Below are positions 33,031 to 41,466 of a stretch of DNA of 64,000 bases, in pieces. A model generated the notes under the pieces. The model saw only the letters and a program-made list of their open reading frames with translations. It ran no database searches and was not told where the DNA came from. The first letter of the stretch is position 1. Every line of letters begins with the position of its first letter. Origin of the DNA: Scatomorpha sp964367935 (GTDB lineage: Bacteria > Bacillota > Clostridia > Oscillospirales > Oscillospiraceae); the NCBI GenBank assembly GCA_964367935.1, contig CAYIYZ010000004.1, positions 124,001-188,000 of the forward strand, written 5' to 3'. Made by a program: the position numbers and the translations under genes.

Positions 33031-34335
33031 TTAATTTAGGAAATCTCTTAGTTTCTTAGAACGGCTCGGATGCCTTAGCTTTCGCAAGGCCTTCGCCTCT
33101 ATCTGTCTTATACGTTCCCTCGTGACATTAAACTCCTTGCCCACTTCCTCAAGCGTACGTGTGCGCCCATCCACTATGCCAAAGCGTAGTTCAAGCACCT
33201 TTTTCTCGCGTGGTGTCAAGGTATCTAACACATTCATAAGTTGCTCCTTGAGCAAAGAAAAACTCGCCGCCTCCGAAGGCTCGGATGCATCCTCATCAGG
33301 TATAAAGTCGCCCAAGTGACTGTCCTCTTCCTCGCCTATCGGCGTCTCCAAAGACACGGGTTCTTGCGCTATCTTCAATATGTCACGTATCTTCCCAACC
33401 TTATCTTCCTGCTCTTTAGGTGTCAGCTTATCCCATGACGACCTCCCGCCGTTCATGTCTATAGCGACCTCCTCCGGTGAGGGGTCATGCCCGAGTTCCT
33501 GTAGCAGCTGACGTGACACTCTTATTACCTTATTTATTGTTTCAACCATGTGTACAGGTATGCGTATCGTACGTGCCTGATCCGCTATCGCACGTGTTAT
33601 CGCCTGCCTTATCCACCATGTTGCATAAGTTGAAAATTTGTAGCCCTTAGTATAGTCGAATTTCTCGACCGCCTTTATAAGGCCCAAATTACCTTCTTGT
33701 ATCAGATCCAAGAACAACATGCCTCTACCGACATAGCGCTTTGCTATGGAAACGACAAGACGTAAGTTGGCTTCTGCCATGCGACGCTTCGCTTCCTCGT
33801 CGCCCTCCGCCATCATCTTAGCCAGACGCTGCTCATCCTCCGCTGTCAGCAAGGGCACCTTGCCTATCTCCTTTAAATACATGCGGACAGGGTCATCTGT
33901 GGAAAAACTGTCGAGCATAGCTTCCGTATTAGCTATCTCCTCCTCAGTTACCGCTTCCACATTCTCTATCTCGTCCATATCCGGGACGATATCGTCGTCC
34001 AAGGGCAGTATCGCTTCCTCCAAGCTAACATCTATACCGCTGTTTGCTAGCTTCTCATAGAACTTGTCCATGCGGTCACTATCTACCTGCAAGTTCTCCA
34101 GAACCTCAAAGTCAGCAGCAGAGAGTTTCCCGCTCTGCTTGCCCTTTTCAAACAGACTCTTCAAGCCGTCCTCTATGCGCTCTTCCTCTGTCTTCTCAGA
34201 CTCCTCGCCCTCAGCAGTTACTTTGCTCGCCGCCAGCTCATCCTTCAGAAAATCTTCCACCGACAGCTTTTCAGCTATCTCATCCTTGAGCTCCAACTCC
34301 TTGCCGCTACCCTTAGCTTTCTTGCTTGTACCCAT
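33031..34335 (-). CDS. rpoD: RNA polymerase primary sigma factor
   Basis: 434-aa primary sigma-70 factor (SigA/RpoD) that directs polymerase to housekeeping promoters. It has an acidic N-terminal region 1.1 (about 1-110) and region 1.2 with FSTDDPVRMYLKEIGKVPLL. Region 2 follows with DLIQEGNLGLIKAVEKFDY and YKFSTYATWWIRQAITRAIA, and region 4.2 with EVGKEFNVTRERIRQIEAKA. The ATG at 34333-34335 lies one base after the dnaG stop and has GGATATGGTGG before it; an ATG four codons earlier overlaps dnaG but has its Shine-Dalgarno too close. The dgt-dnaG-rpoD order is the classical macromolecular-synthesis operon. Confidence 0.96.
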   Translation of the reverse strand: MGTSKKAKGSGKELELKDEIAEKLSVEDFLKDELAASKVTAEGEESEKTEEERIEDGLKSLFEKGKQSGKLSAADFEVLENLQVDSDRMDKFYEKLANSGIDVSLEEAILPLDDDIVPDMDEIENVEAVTEEEIANTEAMLDSFSTDDPVRMYLKEIGKVPLLTAEDEQRLAKMMAEGDEEAKRRMAEANLRLVVSIAKRYVGRGMLFLDLIQEGNLGLIKAVEKFDYTKGYKFSTYATWWIRQAITRAIADQARTIRIPVHMVETINKVIRVSRQLLQELGHDPSPEEVAIDMNGGRSSWDKLTPKEQEDKVGKIRDILKIAQEPVSLETPIGEEEDSHLGDFIPDEDASEPSEAASFSLLKEQLMNVLDTLTPREKKVLELRFGIVDGRTRTLEEVGKEFNVTRERIRQIEAKALRKLRHPSRSKKLRDFLN

Positions 34336-34336
34336 C

Positions 34337-36097
34337 TTATCCACCATATCCTTTATTTTCTTGCTTTCGTCTTTGATTTACATATTCTATAAGTGCCTCA
34401 GGACTGTCCGCCCCTTGCTTTCGACTTCGCTCCTGCTCCATAGTCTCTATGTAATTTCTCAAGGCCGTCGCACCGTTTGCAAGCACCACGGGCCTATCGA
34501 GTATCTCCGTTAATATCTCCGTCTGTTCAGGGGATAATTGCGCTGCCAAAACCGCCATGGACGACTCTGTGCCGCAAGCACTCGTATGTGAATGTACCGC
34601 CTTATATATCTCCCACAACAACTCCGAGGAAAAAAGCTCCCTCGACAACTCGCCTAAGTCCTGAAACAAGGAGCAGTCGTAATAGGCAAGCTGTATGACT
34701 CCCTTTTCCGCAGATGCCGAACGCATATTCTCAAAACGTACGCCCTTCTGCCTCGGTTGCTCATTTATCACAGGACGCATCGCCTTAGTATCTCTACGTG
34801 CCTTCTCACGCTTCATCGCCTTATTATACAGCTTCTTAAGCTCCGACATCACTGCTTCTACACTAACAGTGCAGTCCGCCGCAATTCGCATGGCATACAG
34901 CTCACGCTCCACAGCATTCGAAAAGCCCGCCACAAGCTCCGTCGCTTCTCGCAAATATCCTAACTTGCCCTCGTCAGTTGTCATGTCGTACTGCGCCTTA
35001 ATGCGCTGCAATCTATAGTCCACATGGTGCTCCGACTGCGATAACAAGTTCGCAAAAGCGTCTGCACCGAACTTTTCTATATACTCATCCGGGTCCTTTG
35101 CACCCTCCATACTGAGTACCTTTACACCTAAGTCAAGCTTCTCCAAAAGACCTATGGCTCGCTTTGCCGCCGACTGTCCCGCCTTGTCCGCATCAAAGGC
35201 TATAACTACCTCCTGCGTATACCTTGACATCAACCTCGCCTGCTCACCTGTCAAAGATGTGCCCAAGGACGCTACCGCAGAGTCAAAACCCGCCTGATGT
35301 AAGGCTATCACATCTATATTGCCCTCAACTAAAATTATATGTCCGCTTTTCGACTTTTTAGCCAGATTTAGCCCAAAAAGATTATGTGTCTTACTAAATA
35401 TCGGCGTTTCCGGACTGTTTAGGTACTTTGGCTCGCCATCGCCCAAGGCTCTGCCCGAAAATCCAATCACATTGCCACGTACATCTATAACAGGAAACAC
35501 CAGCCTGTCCCTAAATACATCATAGAAACCGCCGTTCTTGCCCCGACGCACCAAACCGCCCTGAAATAGTTCCTCCTCCGTATACCCCTTCGCCTTCATG
35601 GCTCGCAATAGCGCATCCCATGAGTCCGGCGCCGCGCCTATTCCGAAGTTCTTTGCTACCTTCTTGCCTATGCCCCTGCGTTGCATATACTCACGTGCCG
35701 CATTCGACCGCTCTCCACTCACAAGCTCTCCATAGTAAAATCGTGCCGCCTCCTTATGTAAGGCGAACAGCCGCTCACGTTGCTTTGAACGCTCATCCTG
35801 CTCACGTTCCGGCATAGTCAGTCCCGCACGCTTTGCTAAAAACTCGACAGCCTCAGGGAAATTCAGATTCTCTATTTCCATAACGAAGTTTATTACACTG
35901 CCGCCCTTACCACAGCCAAAGCAATGATATATGCGCCTCGACGATGACACCGAAAACGAGGGTGACTTTTCACTGTGAAACGGACACAGTCCAAACATAT
36001 TCTGCCCCGAACGTTTTGTAAGCGACACATAGGAAGACACAAGTTCCACTATGTCATTGCGCTCCTCAACCTCACGCAAAAAACTCTCCGGTATCAC
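34337..36097 (-). CDS. dnaG: DNA primase
   Basis: 586-aa primase that makes RNA primers at the replication fork. N-terminal CHC2 zinc finger (CPFHSEKSPSF ... RIYHCFGCGKGG, residues 38-67), Toprim domain with LVEGNIDVIALHQAGFDSAV and DADKAGQSA, and a C-terminal helicase-binding region. The start is a GTG at 36097 preceded by GAGGGGGTGAG. The stop is one base from the rpoD start, with rpoD's ribosome binding site in the last dnaG codons, so the two are translationally coupled. Confidence 0.96.
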   Translation of the reverse strand: MIPESFLREVEERNDIVELVSSYVSLTKRSGQNMFGLCPFHSEKSPSFSVSSSRRIYHCFGCGKGGSVINFVMEIENLNFPEAVEFLAKRAGLTMPEREQDERSKQRERLFALHKEAARFYYGELVSGERSNAAREYMQRRGIGKKVAKNFGIGAAPDSWDALLRAMKAKGYTEEELFQGGLVRRGKNGGFYDVFRDRLVFPVIDVRGNVIGFSGRALGDGEPKYLNSPETPIFSKTHNLFGLNLAKKSKSGHIILVEGNIDVIALHQAGFDSAVASLGTSLTGEQARLMSRYTQEVVIAFDADKAGQSAAKRAIGLLEKLDLGVKVLSMEGAKDPDEYIEKFGADAFANLLSQSEHHVDYRLQRIKAQYDMTTDEGKLGYLREATELVAGFSNAVERELYAMRIAADCTVSVEAVMSELKKLYNKAMKREKARRDTKAMRPVINEQPRQKGVRFENMRSASAEKGVIQLAYYDCSLFQDLGELSRELFSSELLWEIYKAVHSHTSACGTESSMAVLAAQLSPEQTEILTEILDRPVVLANGATALRNYIETMEQERSRKQGADSPEALIEYVNQRRKQENKGYGG

Positions 36098-36133
36098 AGT
36101 CTCACCCCCTCAAAGCTTCGCTACACACTCTCT

Positions 36134-37153
36134 CTACTTTACAGACCATGCACTCGGGATAAATATATTTTTAAACATATCCACCGCATACACATCTGTC
36201 ATGCCGGATACATAGTCCGCTACCGCTCGCTCCAAGCCCTCACGTTCCGCTATTAGCCTATACTCGGGTGGCAGACTGTCCGCATGTTTTATATAGTGCT
36301 CCCATATACCTAAGATAATATCCCTTACCTTACTCTCCTCACCCTTTGCACCCGGGTCTTTATACACCCTCGCAAACATAAAATCACGAAACTCAGTAAC
36401 CGCCTCCGCAACATCATAGGACAAGGATATCTCGCCACCTACACTGTTACTTATCAAATCGCACACTATAGCATCTATTCGCTCACTGTTTTTCAAGCCC
36501 AAACGTGTCCGTACCACCATGGGCTCCTCGCCCTTTACCAGTATGCCGGCACGTACCGCATCGTCAAAGTCATGGTTTATGTAGGCTATGCGATCCGCTA
36601 TACGCACTAAATCCGCTTCAGCACTCGTCTTCGGCTCGCCCGTCTTATGGCTTAATATGCCCATGCGTGTTTCATAGCACAGATTTAAACCTCGTCCGTC
36701 CTTCTCTATTACGTCGACTACTCTCAGGCTCTGCTCATAATGCCTAAAGCCCCCTACATATATCTCGTTTAGCGCGCGCTCACCTGCATGTCCGAAAGGC
36801 GTATGCCCCAAGTCATGCCCCAAGGCTATGGCTTCCGTCAAATCTTCATTTAACATGAGCGCCCTCGCCGCTGTGCGAGCTATCCTTGCCACCTCCAAGG
36901 TATGTGTCAACCGTGTCCTGTAATGGTCACCCTCCGGTTGTAAAAACACCTGTGTCTTATGCTTTAGCCTCCGAAAAGCCTTTGAATGCGTTATCCTGTC
37001 TATATCTCGCTGAAAATCAGTCCGGATTTCACAGGCCGCCTCCTCTCGAAGCCGACCCTTACTATCAGCAGAACGCACTCCATGCTCGCACACTATCGTG
37101 CTTTCCAGTGCCTCCCTGCCTTCTCTTATACTAATTTCACTCTTAGAGGTCAT
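36134..37153 (-). CDS. dgt: dGTPase-like HD-domain deoxynucleoside triphosphohydrolase
   Basis: 339-aa HD-superfamily protein that cleaves dNTPs to nucleoside and triphosphate. The metal site is seen in RTRLTHTLEVARIARTAAR (His), ALGHDLGHTPFGHAGE (HD) and IADRIAYINHDFDDA (second Asp). Shorter than E. coli Dgt, as is usual for the bacillary/clostridial group. First gene of the dgt-dnaG-rpoD operon; the start at 37151-37153 follows TCGGAGGTG. Confidence 0.92.
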   Translation of the reverse strand: MTSKSEISIREGREALESTIVCEHGVRSADSKGRLREEAACEIRTDFQRDIDRITHSKAFRRLKHKTQVFLQPEGDHYRTRLTHTLEVARIARTAARALMLNEDLTEAIALGHDLGHTPFGHAGERALNEIYVGGFRHYEQSLRVVDVIEKDGRGLNLCYETRMGILSHKTGEPKTSAEADLVRIADRIAYINHDFDDAVRAGILVKGEEPMVVRTRLGLKNSERIDAIVCDLISNSVGGEISLSYDVAEAVTEFRDFMFARVYKDPGAKGEESKVRDIILGIWEHYIKHADSLPPEYRLIAEREGLERAVADYVSGMTDVYAVDMFKNIFIPSAWSVK

Positions 37154-37222
37154 AGCAACACCTCCGAACTTTATTTCCTACTAAACTTATACCACGTCAA
37201 CCGCCATTTACCCTTTTATTTT

Positions 37223-37855
37223 CTATTTTACTTTGCCTGCCCTGTATATTTTGTCAAGTTCTACGCACTTCGCACGCCCAGCACTCAACTCCTTCAGTGA
37301 ATTCGCATAAGAAGTTACGTCATTTTCAGGCAAAATCGCCGAAACAGTCACCTCCGCATGGAAGTCCGCAACTACTTCAGCCGCTCCCATGCTCTCCAAT
37401 AAGCCTATCACACGCTCATACAGCGCATATGTACAGTCTGTAGCTATGCACGTCCACGGTGCCATCTTCGCTATGCCTGCCGCATCTAAGCCCAATGTCG
37501 CAGCCTTCGAGTACGCACGCACCAAGCCACCCGCACCCAACAAAGTGCCACCGAAATACCGAGTCACCACACAACACACATCAAACACCGACGCCGATAT
37601 AAACACATTTAAAGACGGTTGCCCTGCAGTGCCGCCCGGTTCACCATCGTCACTTCTGCGCATATTACCGTCTTTTAAATGATAGCACCACACATTGTGT
37701 GTCGCATCCGCATGTTTTTTCCGCACACTCTCTATAAACGCCATAGCCTCAGCCTCCGTCGTTGCCGGTGCCACCTGCCCTATAAACCTCGATTTCTTAT
37801 CCACATACTCAGCCTCGCCGTAGCCCGAGACCACAAGATAATCCTTATTATCCAC
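37223..37855 (-). CDS. yigZ: YigZ/IMPACT family protein
   Basis: 210-aa YigZ (IMPACT, UPF0029) protein. An N-terminal IMPACT domain (about 1-125) has KKSRFIGQVAP, MRRSDDGEPGGTAGQP and VVTRYFGGTLLGAGGLVRAY, followed by an EF-G-domain-V-like DUF1949 region. The family is linked to ribosome or translation stress in eukaryotes; the bacterial role is not settled. A GTG start directly follows the hflX TGA stop with no gap, and GGTGAG serves as the ribosome binding site. Confidence 0.93.
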   Translation of the reverse strand: MDNKDYLVVSGYGEAEYVDKKSRFIGQVAPATTEAEAMAFIESVRKKHADATHNVWCYHLKDGNMRRSDDGEPGGTAGQPSLNVFISASVFDVCCVVTRYFGGTLLGAGGLVRAYSKAATLGLDAAGIAKMAPWTCIATDCTYALYERVIGLLESMGAAEVVADFHAEVTVSAILPENDVTSYANSLKELSAGRAKCVELDKIYRAGKVK

Positions 37856-39133
37856 TCACTCACCGTCGCCTTCTTCTCCGGGTTGTTCAACGTAATCACG
37901 CACAAGGCCCCAAAGCTCCGCCTTAACCGTTACATCTACCGCTAAGCCGTCCTCCCTGTAGTCCGTACCATGCACGACCGCATCACGGTGCAAAATATCC
38001 GCCACGCCTGCTTTGCCATAGGGCAAAAGCACGGTCACCCTCTTACTTCCGGCACTTAGCATCTGTGACACCTTTTCCCTCAGAACATCTGTACCCTCAC
38101 CCGTACGTGCCGATATGCACACCACATCCTCGCCATGCGGCAATATGCCCGTATAGAGATCACATTTATTATACACCCTGAGACAAGCCGTCTCACCTGC
38201 TCCCAGTTGCCTTACAAGCGCCTGTACCACTTCCATTTGCTTTACATGTTCCGGATTCGACACATCTATCACATGCAGTAGCACATCCGCATAGGCAAGC
38301 TCTTCCAAACTCGCCTTAAAAGCCTCTATCAAATGGTGCGGTAACTTCCGTATAAAACCAACCGTATCACTGAGCAGCGCCTCACCTGCGTCACCTGCAC
38401 GAAAACGGCGTGTCGTCGTGTCCAGTGTATCGAACAGCCTGTTATTTGCAGGTATATCCGAGTCCGTAAGCAGATTTAAGAGCGTCGATTTACCCACGTT
38501 CGTATAACCGACTATAGCAACAACGGGCACGGCATTTCTTATTCTCTGCCTGCGCTGTGTACCGCGTATCTTACGTACCTGTTCGAGTTCATCACGCAGT
38601 TTCTGCAGTTTACGCCTTATATGACGCCTGTCCGTCTCCAGCTGAGTTTCGCCCGGACCTCTCGTGCCTATGGGCGATGCCCCGCCCGATGCCGTCTGAC
38701 GCACAAGGTGCTTCCACATACCCGTGAGCCTCGGCAACATATACTCGTACTGCGCAAGCTCCACCTGCAACTGACCCTCACGGCTCTTTGCCCTCTGCGC
38801 AAATATATCGAGGATAAGACCCGAGCGGTCAAGTACCTTTACGCCCAGGTCCTCATTCAGAACCCTAAGCTGTGAGGGCGACAGCTCATTATCAAACACA
38901 ACAAGGTTGCACTCGCCGTTTTGTATGAGCTCACGCAGTTCTTCCACCTTACCCTCGCCTATGAAGCTGCGTGAGTCGGGGCTTTGACGGTTCTGTATCA
39001 TGGAGCCATAGACCTCTCCGCCTGCTGTCTCCACCAAAGCGGCGAGCTCGTCCATGGACACCTCGTCACTGCGCTCCGTCTCGGGCATGCTTGCAGCGTT
39101 GAGACCTGCCAGTACCGCACGCTCCTTTATCAC
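37856..39133 (-). CDS. hflX: ribosome-associated GTPase HflX
   Basis: 425-aa GTPase that splits stalled or stressed 70S ribosomes. N-terminal HflX domain (about 1-190) with SFIGEGKVEEL and the glycine-rich ASGGASPIGTRGPGETQLET loop. The G domain has the P-loop GYTNVGKSTLLN, DTLDTTTR, DTVGFI and NKCD. The GTG at 39133 gives a product starting VIKERAVLAGL; in-frame codons continue some way upstream and a non-standard start cannot be excluded. It is preceded by its own promoter and coupled to yigZ. Confidence 0.94.
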   Translation of the reverse strand: MIKERAVLAGLNAASMPETERSDEVSMDELAALVETAGGEVYGSMIQNRQSPDSRSFIGEGKVEELRELIQNGECNLVVFDNELSPSQLRVLNEDLGVKVLDRSGLILDIFAQRAKSREGQLQVELAQYEYMLPRLTGMWKHLVRQTASGGASPIGTRGPGETQLETDRRHIRRKLQKLRDELEQVRKIRGTQRRQRIRNAVPVVAIVGYTNVGKSTLLNLLTDSDIPANNRLFDTLDTTTRRFRAGDAGEALLSDTVGFIRKLPHHLIEAFKASLEELAYADVLLHVIDVSNPEHVKQMEVVQALVRQLGAGETACLRVYNKCDLYTGILPHGEDVVCISARTGEGTDVLREKVSQMLSAGSKRVTVLLPYGKAGVADILHRDAVVHGTDYREDGLAVDVTVKAELWGLVRDYVEQPGEEGDGE

Positions 39134-39180
39134 CGTGTTCTCGTTTATATTAATCAGTCCTTTGCATAAATAATACCTTC

Positions 39181-39209
39181 AGTATACCCATTTTCTCACT
39201 CCAATGCAA
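39181..39209 (-). promoter_or_regulatory. predicted hflX promoter
   Basis: Minus strand TTGCAT (39209-39204), 17-bp spacer, TATACT (39186-39181), about 48 nt before the hflX start. Confidence 0.6.
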
Positions 39210-39217
39210 GTAGGCTG

Positions 39218-39246
39218 TTTACTTTAGTCATACTTTAGTGTAAAAT
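39218..39246 (+). promoter_or_regulatory. predicted promoter of the sugar ABC ATPase
   Basis: TTTACT (39218-39223), 17-bp spacer, TAAAAT (39241-39246), divergent from the hflX promoter. The leader that follows (39247-39414) holds a hairpin (CGGCGGCA with TGCCGTCG around 39264-39289) and an isolated AGGAGG at 39304-39309 with no start codon in reach. Confidence 0.5.
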
Positions 39247-39414
39247 GTAAGGATATCACAGCTCGGCGGCACTCCATGTACATGCCGTCGAAAGCTGTAA
39301 GAAAAGGAGGATATACCGTTTACTCACGGTGCGTCGTTTGTGGAGACACGGCGTAATGTCGCAAATATTGCGGCGAGTGCCGATATGCGGAGGCTGTCGG
39401 TACAGAGTAGTATT

Positions 39415-40614
39415 ATGGCAGAAGTTGTATTAAGAAATGTCAAAAAGCTCTACCCGAACACGGCTTCGGACACAAAAAAGCTCAAGAAAGGCAAGTCGAT
39501 TGAGCGTCCTGTCGACGAGGAGGGTCCCTCCCTACAAATCACCGCAGAGGGTGTTGTCGCCGTGCAGGAGTTTAACCTGAACATCGCACACGAGGAATTT
39601 ATTGTACTTGTCGGACCTTCGGGTTGCGGTAAGTCCACAACCTTGCGCATGATAGCGGGACTTGAGGAGATCACGGAGGGTGAAATTGAAATCGATGGGC
39701 GTGTCGTCAACAATGTACCGCCCAAGGACAGAGACATCGCCATGGTATTCCAAAACTACGCACTGTACCCGCACATGAATGTGTACGACAACATGGCATT
39801 CTCGCTCAACCTCAAAAAGGTTGACAGGGCTACCATAGACAAAAAGGTGCGTGAGGCGGCTGAGATTTTGGATCTCACACAGTATTTAGAGCGCAAGCCC
39901 AAGGCTTTGTCCGGCGGACAGCGGCAGCGTGTCGCCATAGGCCGCGCCATCGTGCGAGAGCCTAAGGTTTTCCTTATGGACGAGCCGCTATCTAACCTTG
40001 ATGCTAAGTTGCGTAACCAGATGCGCACAGAGCTTATAAAGCTGCGTCAGAAACTCAAGACAACCTTTGTCTACGTCACGCATGATCAGACGGAGGCTAT
40101 GACCTTGGGCGATCGTATTGTCATTATGAAGGATGGTTTCATCCAGCAGATAGGTACACCTCAGGAAGTATTTAACACGCCATCGAACTTGTTCGTCGCC
40201 GGATTTATAGGTACACCGCAGATGAATTTCACGGACTGTGAGCTTAAAGAACAAAACGGACGCTACCTTTTATCTATAGGCGGCAAGCTACTTGACCTCC
40301 CCGATGCGAAGCAGGCGGCATTGCGTAAAAGCGAGGCTAAGCCCGGCATTGTCGTTTTGGGCATAAGGCCCGACCACGTCGAGCTTTGCGGTGCGAGCAC
40401 CGAGCCTTCATTCGAGGCAGAGCTTGAAGTCAAGGAGATGATGGGTTCAACCATCAACCTTCACATGGTAGCCGCCTTCGACAAATTCGTTCTTTCTATG
40501 CAGACAGACGAACTGCCCCGTGAGGGTCTAAAACATGGTGATAAACTCTGCTTCAAATTCGACAGTGAGCACCTGCACATCTTCGATAAAGAGACAAAAT
40601 TTGCCTTAACATAA
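39415..40614 (+). CDS. orphan ABC transporter ATPase, UgpC/MsmK (sugar) type
   Basis: 399-aa ATPase of the carbohydrate-uptake CUT1 class. Walker A GPSGCGKST, Q-loop VFQNYALYPHMNVYDNM, signature LSGGQRQRV, Walker B VFLMDEPLSNLDAKLR and a C-terminal OB-type regulatory domain. An unusual Lys/Glu-rich insert of about 28 residues (about 16-43) separates KLYPN from GVVAVQEFNL, where most relatives have four or five residues. No permease or binding protein is adjacent, so it probably energises several sugar importers encoded elsewhere, as MsmK does. The ATG at 39415 gives the usual MAEVVLRNV start but lacks a close ribosome binding site. Confidence 0.9.
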   Translation: MAEVVLRNVKKLYPNTASDTKKLKKGKSIERPVDEEGPSLQITAEGVVAVQEFNLNIAHEEFIVLVGPSGCGKSTTLRMIAGLEEITEGEIEIDGRVVNNVPPKDRDIAMVFQNYALYPHMNVYDNMAFSLNLKKVDRATIDKKVREAAEILDLTQYLERKPKALSGGQRQRVAIGRAIVREPKVFLMDEPLSNLDAKLRNQMRTELIKLRQKLKTTFVYVTHDQTEAMTLGDRIVIMKDGFIQQIGTPQEVFNTPSNLFVAGFIGTPQMNFTDCELKEQNGRYLLSIGGKLLDLPDAKQAALRKSEAKPGIVVLGIRPDHVELCGASTEPSFEAELEVKEMMGSTINLHMVAAFDKFVLSMQTDELPREGLKHGDKLCFKFDSEHLHIFDKETKFALT

Positions 40615-40643
40615 AAAAATATTTATTTTTAGGCGCACGGCTA

Positions 40644-40672
40644 TTGACAAAGGGCAATGTATTTGCTAAAAT
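40644..40672 (+). promoter_or_regulatory. promoter of the tRNA-Met/Glu/Val cluster
   Basis: TTGACA (40644-40649), 17-bp spacer, TAAAAT (40667-40672), 14 nt before the first tRNA base. Confidence 0.78.
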
Positions 40673-40686
40673 ACCATTTGTCCCTT

Positions 40687-40763
40687 GGCGGCGTAGCTCA
40701 GTTGGCTAGAGCATTCGGTTCATACCCGGAGTGTCACTGGTTCGAATCCAGTCGCCGCTACCA
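40687..40763 (+). tRNA. tRNA-Met (anticodon CAT)
   Basis: 77 nt with encoded CCA. Acceptor stem GGCGGCG/CGCCGCT (one G-U), anticodon stem TTCGG/CCGGA with loop TTCATAC, T-arm ACTGG TTCGAAT CCAGT. The first acceptor pair is not the mismatch of an initiator, so this looks like the elongator. A CAT anticodon could also be tRNA-Ile2 after lysidine modification, which the sequence alone does not fully exclude. Confidence 0.9.
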
Positions 40764-40765
40764 AT

Positions 40766-40791
40766 ACCCACGAGCCTAACAGCTCGTGGGT
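40766..40791 (+). other. spacer hairpin between tRNA-Met and tRNA-Glu
   Basis: Perfect 10-bp stem ACCCACGAGC/GCTCGTGGGT with a 6-nt loop and no T-run; probably a processing signal in the polycistronic tRNA precursor. Confidence 0.5.
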
Positions 40792-40800
40792 CGCATATAA

Positions 40801-40875
40801 GGCCCGTTGGTCAAGCGGTCAAGACACCGCCCTTTCACGGCGGTAACACGGGTTCGATTCCCGTACGGGTCACCA
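40801..40875 (+). tRNA. tRNA-Glu (anticodon TTC)
   Basis: 75 nt with encoded CCA. Anticodon stem CCGCC/GGCGG with loop CTTTCAC, T-arm ACGGG TTCGATT CCCGT, acceptor GGCCCGT/ACGGGTC. Confidence 0.95.
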
Positions 40876-40879
40876 TATT

Positions 40880-40902
40880 AAAGGGCGTTTTTAACGCCCT
40901 TT
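40880..40902 (+). other. spacer hairpin between tRNA-Glu and tRNA-Val
   Basis: 10-bp stem AAAGGGCGTT/AACGCCCTTT with a TTT loop, short T-run after; a weak terminator or processing hairpin. Confidence 0.5.
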
Positions 40903-40913
40903 AAACTATATTC

Positions 40914-40990
40914 GGAGGCTTAGCTCAGCCGGTTAGAGCGCCTGCTTCACACGCAGGAGGTCGATGGTTCGAGTCCATTAGTCTCCACCA
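40914..40990 (+). tRNA. tRNA-Val (anticodon CAC)
   Basis: 77 nt with encoded CCA. Acceptor GGAGGCT/AGTCTCC (one G-U), anticodon stem CCTGC/GCAGG with loop TTCACAC, T-arm GATGG TTCGAGT CCATT. Confidence 0.94.
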
Positions 40991-41026
40991 AAATAGGACA
41001 CACCCTTTGGGTGTGTCCTATTTTGG
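40988..41026 (+). terminator. terminator of the tRNA cluster
   Basis: Perfect stem of about 18 bp (CCAAAATAGGACACACCC with GGGTGTGTCCTATTTTGG) and a 3-nt loop immediately after tRNA-Val. Its 3' arm is the start of the 145-bp tandem repeat that follows. Confidence 0.82.
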
Positions 41027-41317
41027 TGGAGAAAGCCCCTGTGGGGCTTTGACGCCACGGGCGGGAATTTATGTCGAGGGGCGGAACCATGGGTTCCCCC
41101 CTCGCCGCTCCCCCTTCCTTGAACTTATCGTTACGTTTCTGTTTTTAATTAAAGGGTGTGTCCTATTTTGGTGGAGAAAGCCCCTGTGGGGCTTTGACGC
41201 CACGGGCGGGAATTTATGTCGAGGGGCGGAACCATGGGTTCCCCCCTCGCCGCTCCCCCTTCCTTGAACTTATCGTTACGTTTCTGTTTTTAATTAAAGG
41301 GTGTGTCCTATTTTGGT
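41009..41317 (+). repeat. 145-bp tandem repeat, two full units plus 19 nt
   Basis: GGGTGTGTCCTATTTTGGT begins at 41009, 41154 and 41299, giving a period of exactly 145 bp; the two complete units look identical. Each unit holds hairpins (AAAGCCCC/GGGGCTTT; GAGGGG-GGAACC with GGTTCC-CCCCTC) and ends TTTTTAATTAAA. The 19-nt junction equals the 3' arm of the tRNA terminator, so duplication probably arose by recombination at that arm. An open frame across the units is a by-product of the repeat, with no ribosome binding site and no family resemblance. Confidence 0.9.
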
Positions 41318-41384
41318 AACCGTGGTTCATTTATTCTGCTCGTCAGAAGTGAATTCCGACGGCATCAAAGTTTTTGCTTTGCAA

Positions 41385-41413
41385 AAACGTTTGTGACGCC
41401 GCACTTGCGGCGG
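41385..41413. repeat. 29-bp repeat block shared with family-1 repeat copy I
   Basis: Reverse complement of 24920-24948 with 27 of 29 bases identical, centred on GTGACGCCGCACTTG. It lies beside the hairpin GTTTTTGCTTTGCAAAAAC (41370-41388). It indicates that these intergenic repeats are assembled from shared modules. Confidence 0.65.
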
Positions 41414-41436
41414 AAAAAGCTTTGCTTTCTTGGTGG

Positions 41437-41466
41437 AGAAAGCCCCGTATGGAGCGACGGCTTTCT
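41437..41466 (-). terminator. hairpin after the CoA-disulfide reductase gene
   Basis: AGAAAGCC/GGCTTTCT stem with a 14-nt loop at the stop codon. The sequence TGGTGGAGAAAGCCCC also occurs in the 145-bp tandem unit, so this may be a diverged repeat module used as a terminator. Confidence 0.5.

Noticed and set aside
41007..41267. 86-codon open frame across the 145-bp repeats
   Set aside because: Arises because 145 is not a multiple of 3 and the repeat is stop-poor in this phase; no ribosome binding site.
40687..41317. tRNA-associated integration site
   Set aside because: The tandem units copy the terminator arm, not a tRNA end, and no integrase or cargo gene follows.
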